Assembly: GCA_023249395.1 (NCBI GenBank)
Contig: JAHFCS010000079.1
Coordinates: 1 to 7,999, forward strand
Reading direction: 5' to 3'
Origin: Gemmatimonadota bacterium
Lineage (GTDB): Bacteria; Gemmatimonadota; Gemmatimonadetes; Gemmatimonadales; Gemmatimonadaceae
DNA: 7,999 nt
The notes under the pieces were generated by a model. The model was not told the origin of the DNA. It saw only the letters and a list, made by a program, of their open reading frames with translations, and did no database searches. Of this stretch, positions 5,588-7,999 are shown one piece after another; position 1 is the stretch's first letter, and every line of letters begins with the position of its first letter. A program made the translations under genes and the position numbers.

Positions 5588-6862
5588 CTACCGGCTGCGC
5601 CCGCCCCCCGAATGCCGGCCCTTGCTCCCCCCGCGCCGCGCGGCCTTTGCCTTGGCTCTCGTGCGCTCCTCCGCCTTCCGTGCCCGAATTCCAGCGATGC
5701 GCTCGGCGATTGGAACCTCGAGCTGCGTTGCAGAGCGTGCGGCGTAATCGAACCCGGGAACAGTGACCCGGGAGAGACGGCGGCCGATCGCGCGCTCGAT
5801 GTTGCGGAGATCTCCTTCCTCGTTGGGTGCGACGAAGGTAAACGCCTCACCGGTCAATTCGGCGCGGCCGGTTCTCCCCACGCGATGGATGTAATCGTCA
5901 GGCGCCAGGGGGACATCGAAATTGACGACGTGACCCAGCGCTTCGACGTCGATTCCCCGTGCGGCGATGTCGGTGGCGACAAGAACCTTGTATCTCCCGC
6001 TCTTGAACCCCGCGAGTGCCGCGGTCCGCTGCATCTGCGATCGGTTGCCGTGAATTCTTTCAGCCTGGATTCCACCCTTCACGAGCGCTTCGGCGACGCG
6101 GTTCGCGCGATGCTTCGTCCGCGTGAAGACGAGCGCCTGCTTCATGTCGCCGCGCCTGAGAAGAGCGAGCAACAGCCCGGCCTTGAGCTCCTGCGGCACC
6201 GGATACGCGGCCTGCGTTATGCCGACCGCTGGAGCGGATGTGCGATCACGATTTATCGTGACCGCATTCTTGAGCATCTGACCAGCGAGCGCGGCGATCG
6301 GCGCTGGAATGGTCGCACTGAAGAAGAATGTCTGCCGCTTCGCCGGGATCGCTTTCAGAATCCGCCGAATGTCGGGAAGGAATCCCATGTCCAGCATGCG
6401 GTCAGCTTCGTCGAGCACGAGATACTCGATGTGATCGAGCTTTGCGTACCGTGAGCTCAAGTGATCCAGCAGCCGGCCCGGTGTCGCGACGATGACATCC
6501 GTTCCACTGCGGAGCGCATGCTCCTGCGGCCCCATTCCCACGCCGCCGATTATCGCCGCCGCCGTGACGGGAGTGTGGGTCGCGATTGCGTCGAGCTGCT
6601 CGACAATCTGCGCGGCGAGCTCACGCGTTGGCGTGAGAACCAGAGCGCGGGTCGTCCCCCGCGGACGCGATATGAGCTTGTCGAGAATCGGCAGAAGAAA
6701 CGCGGCGGTCTTGCCGCTTCCCGTCGACGCGCAGGCGAGAATGTCCCTGCCCTTCATCGCCGGCGGAATCGCGTCCGTCTGAATCGGGGTGGGACGCAGG
6801 AACCCCATCTCTTTGATTCCCTTCGTCAGATCGGGGTTAAGATCGAAATTTGAGAACGGCAC
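5588..6862 (-). CDS. rhlE: DEAD-box ATP-dependent RNA helicase, RhlE type
   Basis: A 424-residue cytosolic RNA helicase with all core motifs in order: upstream Phe and Q motif (F3/F6, PTPIQ 24-28), motif I ASTGSGKT (45-52), Ia PTRELAAQ (78-85), GG (106-107), TPGR (127-130), motif II DEAD (151-154), motif III SAT (182-184), LVFTRTK (244-250), VATDIAARGID (295-305) and motif VI HRVGRTGR (326-333). The short N-terminus that goes straight into the Q motif and the FLRPTPIQ segment fit RhlE. The tail (about 385-424) is basic, rich in Arg, Lys and Gly, and probably binds RNA non-specifically. RhlE-type helicases act in ribosome assembly and RNA turnover, often under cold conditions. The start is GTG at 6862, with AAGGA 4 bases upstream; the second residue leads directly into the conserved core. 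It lies 104 bases beyond the small-protein cluster, with a terminator between, so it probably has its own promoter, though I could not recognise one. Confidence 0.95.
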   Translation of the reverse strand: MPFSNFDLNPDLTKGIKEMGFLRPTPIQTDAIPPAMKGRDILACASTGSGKTAAFLLPILDKLISRPRGTTRALVLTPTRELAAQIVEQLDAIATHTPVTAAAIIGGVGMGPQEHALRSGTDVIVATPGRLLDHLSSRYAKLDHIEYLVLDEADRMLDMGFLPDIRRILKAIPAKRQTFFFSATIPAPIAALAGQMLKNAVTINRDRTSAPAVGITQAAYPVPQELKAGLLLALLRRGDMKQALVFTRTKHRANRVAEALVKGGIQAERIHGNRSQMQRTAALAGFKSGRYKVLVATDIAARGIDVEALGHVVNFDVPLAPDDYIHRVGRTGRAELTGEAFTFVAPNEEGDLRNIERAIGRRLSRVTVPGFDYAARSATQLEVPIAERIAGIRARKAEERTRAKAKAARRGGSKGRHSGGGRSR

Positions 6863-6902
6863 TATTTCCTTGTGAAGTGGACTTGGGCGTTCGGCAAAGC
6901 AA

Positions 6903-6931
6903 AGCGCACGAGCCCGGAGGCGTCGTGCGCT
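6903..6931 (-). terminator. Intrinsic terminator after the small membrane-protein cluster
   Basis: A 9-base perfect stem (AGCGCACGA at 6903-6911 with TCGTGCGCT at 6923-6931) encloses an 11-base loop that can pair further (GCC/GGC). Read on the minus strand it is followed by TTTGCTTTGCC, a moderately T-rich tail. It lies 35 bases past the stop of the 99-residue gene and 40 bases before the helicase start, so it should separate the cluster from rhlE. Confidence 0.7.
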
Positions 6932-6966
6932 CGGTAATCCTTCTAAAGGTAGTCAGTCGAGGCTGC

Positions 6967-7266
6967 TTAGTGTGGCGTATCGAGCTTTCCGGGCTGAAGG
7001 GCCGGAGGTGGACGCTGCGCCTGCTCGCTCAAGAGCCGCGTTGCAAAGCGCTGGCCTTCCGATATCCTCTCGACCTCGACCGCGATCGCGTCGACCGCCG
7101 TTTCCAGCCTGGCCATGCGCTCGTCGCTCACCGACGCCGTCGATGCCTCGGCGATCTTGCGGTCCTGCTCACGATGGCGGACGGTGGCGTTCGCGATTGT
7201 GCGAATCGAGTACGCCGCCGCGGCAGCACCGGACATGACTATTACGACGATTGCGGGCTCGCCCAT
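6967..7266 (-). CDS. Small membrane-anchored coiled-coil protein, unknown function
   Basis: A 99-residue protein of unrecognised family. Residues about 5-25 are hydrophobic and alanine-rich, probably one membrane anchor, followed by a basic and polar stretch (RHREQDRK) that should face the cytoplasm. Residues about 48-82 form a strong heptad-like helix (DERMARLETAVDAIAVEVER) continuing into an ISEGQRFATRLL segment that I recall as recurrent in small proteins of Gemmatimonadota-like genomes; that is memory, not a search. The tail is Pro-rich. The overall shape is like PspB or similar small anchors, but no specific motif supports a phage-shock role. ATG 7266 is supported by GAGGT 6 bases upstream, and this site overlaps the stop codon of the preceding gene, so translation is probably coupled. 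Confidence 0.8.
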   Translation of the reverse strand: MGEPAIVVIVMSGAAAAAYSIRTIANATVRHREQDRKIAEASTASVSDERMARLETAVDAIAVEVERISEGQRFATRLLSEQAQRPPPALQPGKLDTPH

Positions 7267-7270
7267 CGAT

Positions 7271-7426
7271 CTACCTCGTGATGGCGTAGTAGATCACATA
7301 AAACCACGAGAAGATTCCGTGGATTATCGCCCATAGTATCGAATGATTCACGCTCCACGAGATCGCAATGGCGAGCGCGCTGCCGAAGCCGATTCCGGCA
7401 CGCACCGGAGTGTATCTGTCAGACAT
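7271..7426 (-). CDS. 51-residue hydrophobic membrane protein
   Basis: A short gene of 51 codons. The product starts with polar MSDRYTPVRAG and is hydrophobic for nearly all the rest, with one long or two closely packed membrane segments (about 12-30 and 31-49), Trp/Tyr/His-rich near the end (SILWAIIHGIFSWFYVIYYA). The segment W-A-I-x-H-G-x-x-S-W-x-Y-V-I-Y-Y resembles a recurrent motif of tiny membrane proteins in several bacterial phyla; its function is unknown to me. The reading frame is credible because GAGGAG lies 7 bases before the ATG at 7426, composition is that of a membrane protein, and the stop is 4 bases from the next start. It sits between the DUF4112 gene and the coiled-coil gene on the same strand, forming a probable operon. 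Confidence 0.82.
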   Translation of the reverse strand: MSDRYTPVRAGIGFGSALAIAISWSVNHSILWAIIHGIFSWFYVIYYAITR

Positions 7427-7515
7427 CTCAGGGCTCCTCTTGATTAGTGTGATCCGCCGAGCAGCAGTACTGTCCCTACGAGACTTCCGAGGCGAAGGTT
7501 ACCTCCTGCTGCGTT

Positions 7516-7992
7516 TCACCCCGAGGTTGCGAGACGGGCGAGGACCCTGATCGCCAGTATTCCGACCGTTACAGCGCCAACCGCCAGGACCAGTAGTCCC
7601 CCGACGACTCCGGCAACCACCCAGCGATTGGCGCGCTGCTGCCGCACCGAGCCGCCGAGGTGGCTCTCGAGAAGATCGGCGTTCCGCATGTTGGCGCGCC
7701 AGCCCACGTCGAACATGTCGCCGAGCACAGGGACGCTTCCGACGACGGTGTCGATGCCGACGTTGAGAAGCATCCGGACCAGTGCAGCGGGAGGCGCGCC
7801 GAGGCGTGCCGAAGCGAGGATGATGTAGCCGGACAGCGCGGCACCGGCGAGATCACCCACGACAGGGACAAGACCGAGAATTGAATCCGCCCCGATGCGG
7901 ACCTGTGTCCCCGGGATTGTGACCGCCGAATCAAGGAGACGAGCGAGATTGCGGATGCGGCCGGCGCGGTCCGCGGCAGTAACGTCAGTCAT
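7516..7992 (-). CDS. DUF4112 domain-containing membrane protein
   Basis: A 158-residue protein matching the DUF4112 pattern: ARLLDSAVTIPGT (17-29), RIGADSILGLVPVVGD (32-47), then RLGAPPAALVRML, NVGIDTVVGSVPVLGDMFD (77-95) and NMRNADLLESHL (101-112). The two LVPVVGD and SVPVLGD segments are the internal duplication typical of the family. The first hydrophobic half probably inserts as a pair of membrane hairpins, and a further helix (about 123-152) is a clear transmembrane segment. DUF4112 has no assigned function. The ATG at 7992 has AGGG only 3 bases upstream, near the window edge, so the start could lie further out, but the family normally begins close to this point. It is the first visible gene of the minus-strand cluster, 89 bases ahead of the 51-residue gene. 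Confidence 0.9.
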   Translation of the reverse strand: MTDVTAADRAGRIRNLARLLDSAVTIPGTQVRIGADSILGLVPVVGDLAGAALSGYIILASARLGAPPAALVRMLLNVGIDTVVGSVPVLGDMFDVGWRANMRNADLLESHLGGSVRQQRANRWVVAGVVGGLLVLAVGAVTVGILAIRVLARLATSG

Positions 7993-7999
7993 GATCCCT

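Noticed and set aside
5612..6454. 280-codon open frame on the plus strand opposite the helicase gene
   Set aside because: It lies wholly inside the complete RhlE gene, and its translation shows no domain or plausible composition. Long antisense frames are expected in GC-rich coding DNA.
7461..7512. Inverted repeat GCAGCAG / CTGCTGC in the gap after the DUF4112 gene
   Set aside because: Arms of 7 bases are separated by 38 bases and no T-run follows, so it is not a convincing terminator or regulatory hairpin.

Overview
The window is GC-rich (roughly 60% by eye) and looks like an ordinary chromosomal stretch of a Gram-negative, probably soil or environmental bacterium. The mix points to Gemmatimonadota or a close relative: a single-chain alpha/beta 2-oxoacid dehydrogenase E1, an OmpA-type outer-membrane protein with an added beta-sandwich-like region, a small six-cysteine lipoprotein, a DUF4112 protein and a small membrane protein with a conserved C-terminal coiled coil. 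That assignment is an inference from gene content and remembered family distribution; there is no rRNA or other decisive marker here.

Layout, left to right: (1) 1-369 (+), the 3' end of an NH3-dependent NAD synthetase gene (nadE). (2) Only 3 bases later, in convergent orientation, a Yip1-family membrane protein (373-933, -), and upstream of it on the same strand a cysteine-rich lipoprotein (1046-1495, -). (3) A 122-base divergent intergenic region holding a perfect TATAAT box placed so close to the next ATG that the mRNA is likely leaderless. (4) A 705-residue fused alpha/beta E1 of a branched-chain or pyruvate-type 2-oxoacid dehydrogenase (1618-3735, +). (5) An OmpA-family protein (3805-5442, +) with a signal peptide, a methionine-rich helical repeat region, a central beta-rich region and a C-terminal peptidoglycan-binding domain. 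(6) A hairpin terminator between this gene and the convergent RhlE-type DEAD-box RNA helicase (5588-6862, -). (7) A tight minus-strand cluster read from the right edge leftward: a DUF4112 protein (7516-7992), a 51-residue membrane protein (7271-7426) and a 99-residue membrane-anchored coiled-coil protein (6967-7266), ending in a hairpin terminator at 6903-6931.

The genes do not form one pathway. NadE makes NAD, E1 begins oxidative decarboxylation of 2-oxoacids (its E2 and E3 partners are not in the window), the OmpA-like protein and the lipoprotein belong to the cell envelope, and RhlE remodels RNA. The most cohesive unit is the three-gene cluster of small membrane proteins at the right, whose second and third genes are probably translationally coupled. 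I found no mobile element, CRISPR array, tRNA, rRNA, phage or defence gene, and no clear case for a new multi-gene system. The features most worth a second look are the leaderless E1 promoter, the Met-rich repeats in the OmpA-like protein, the six-cysteine lipoprotein and the small membrane protein cluster.
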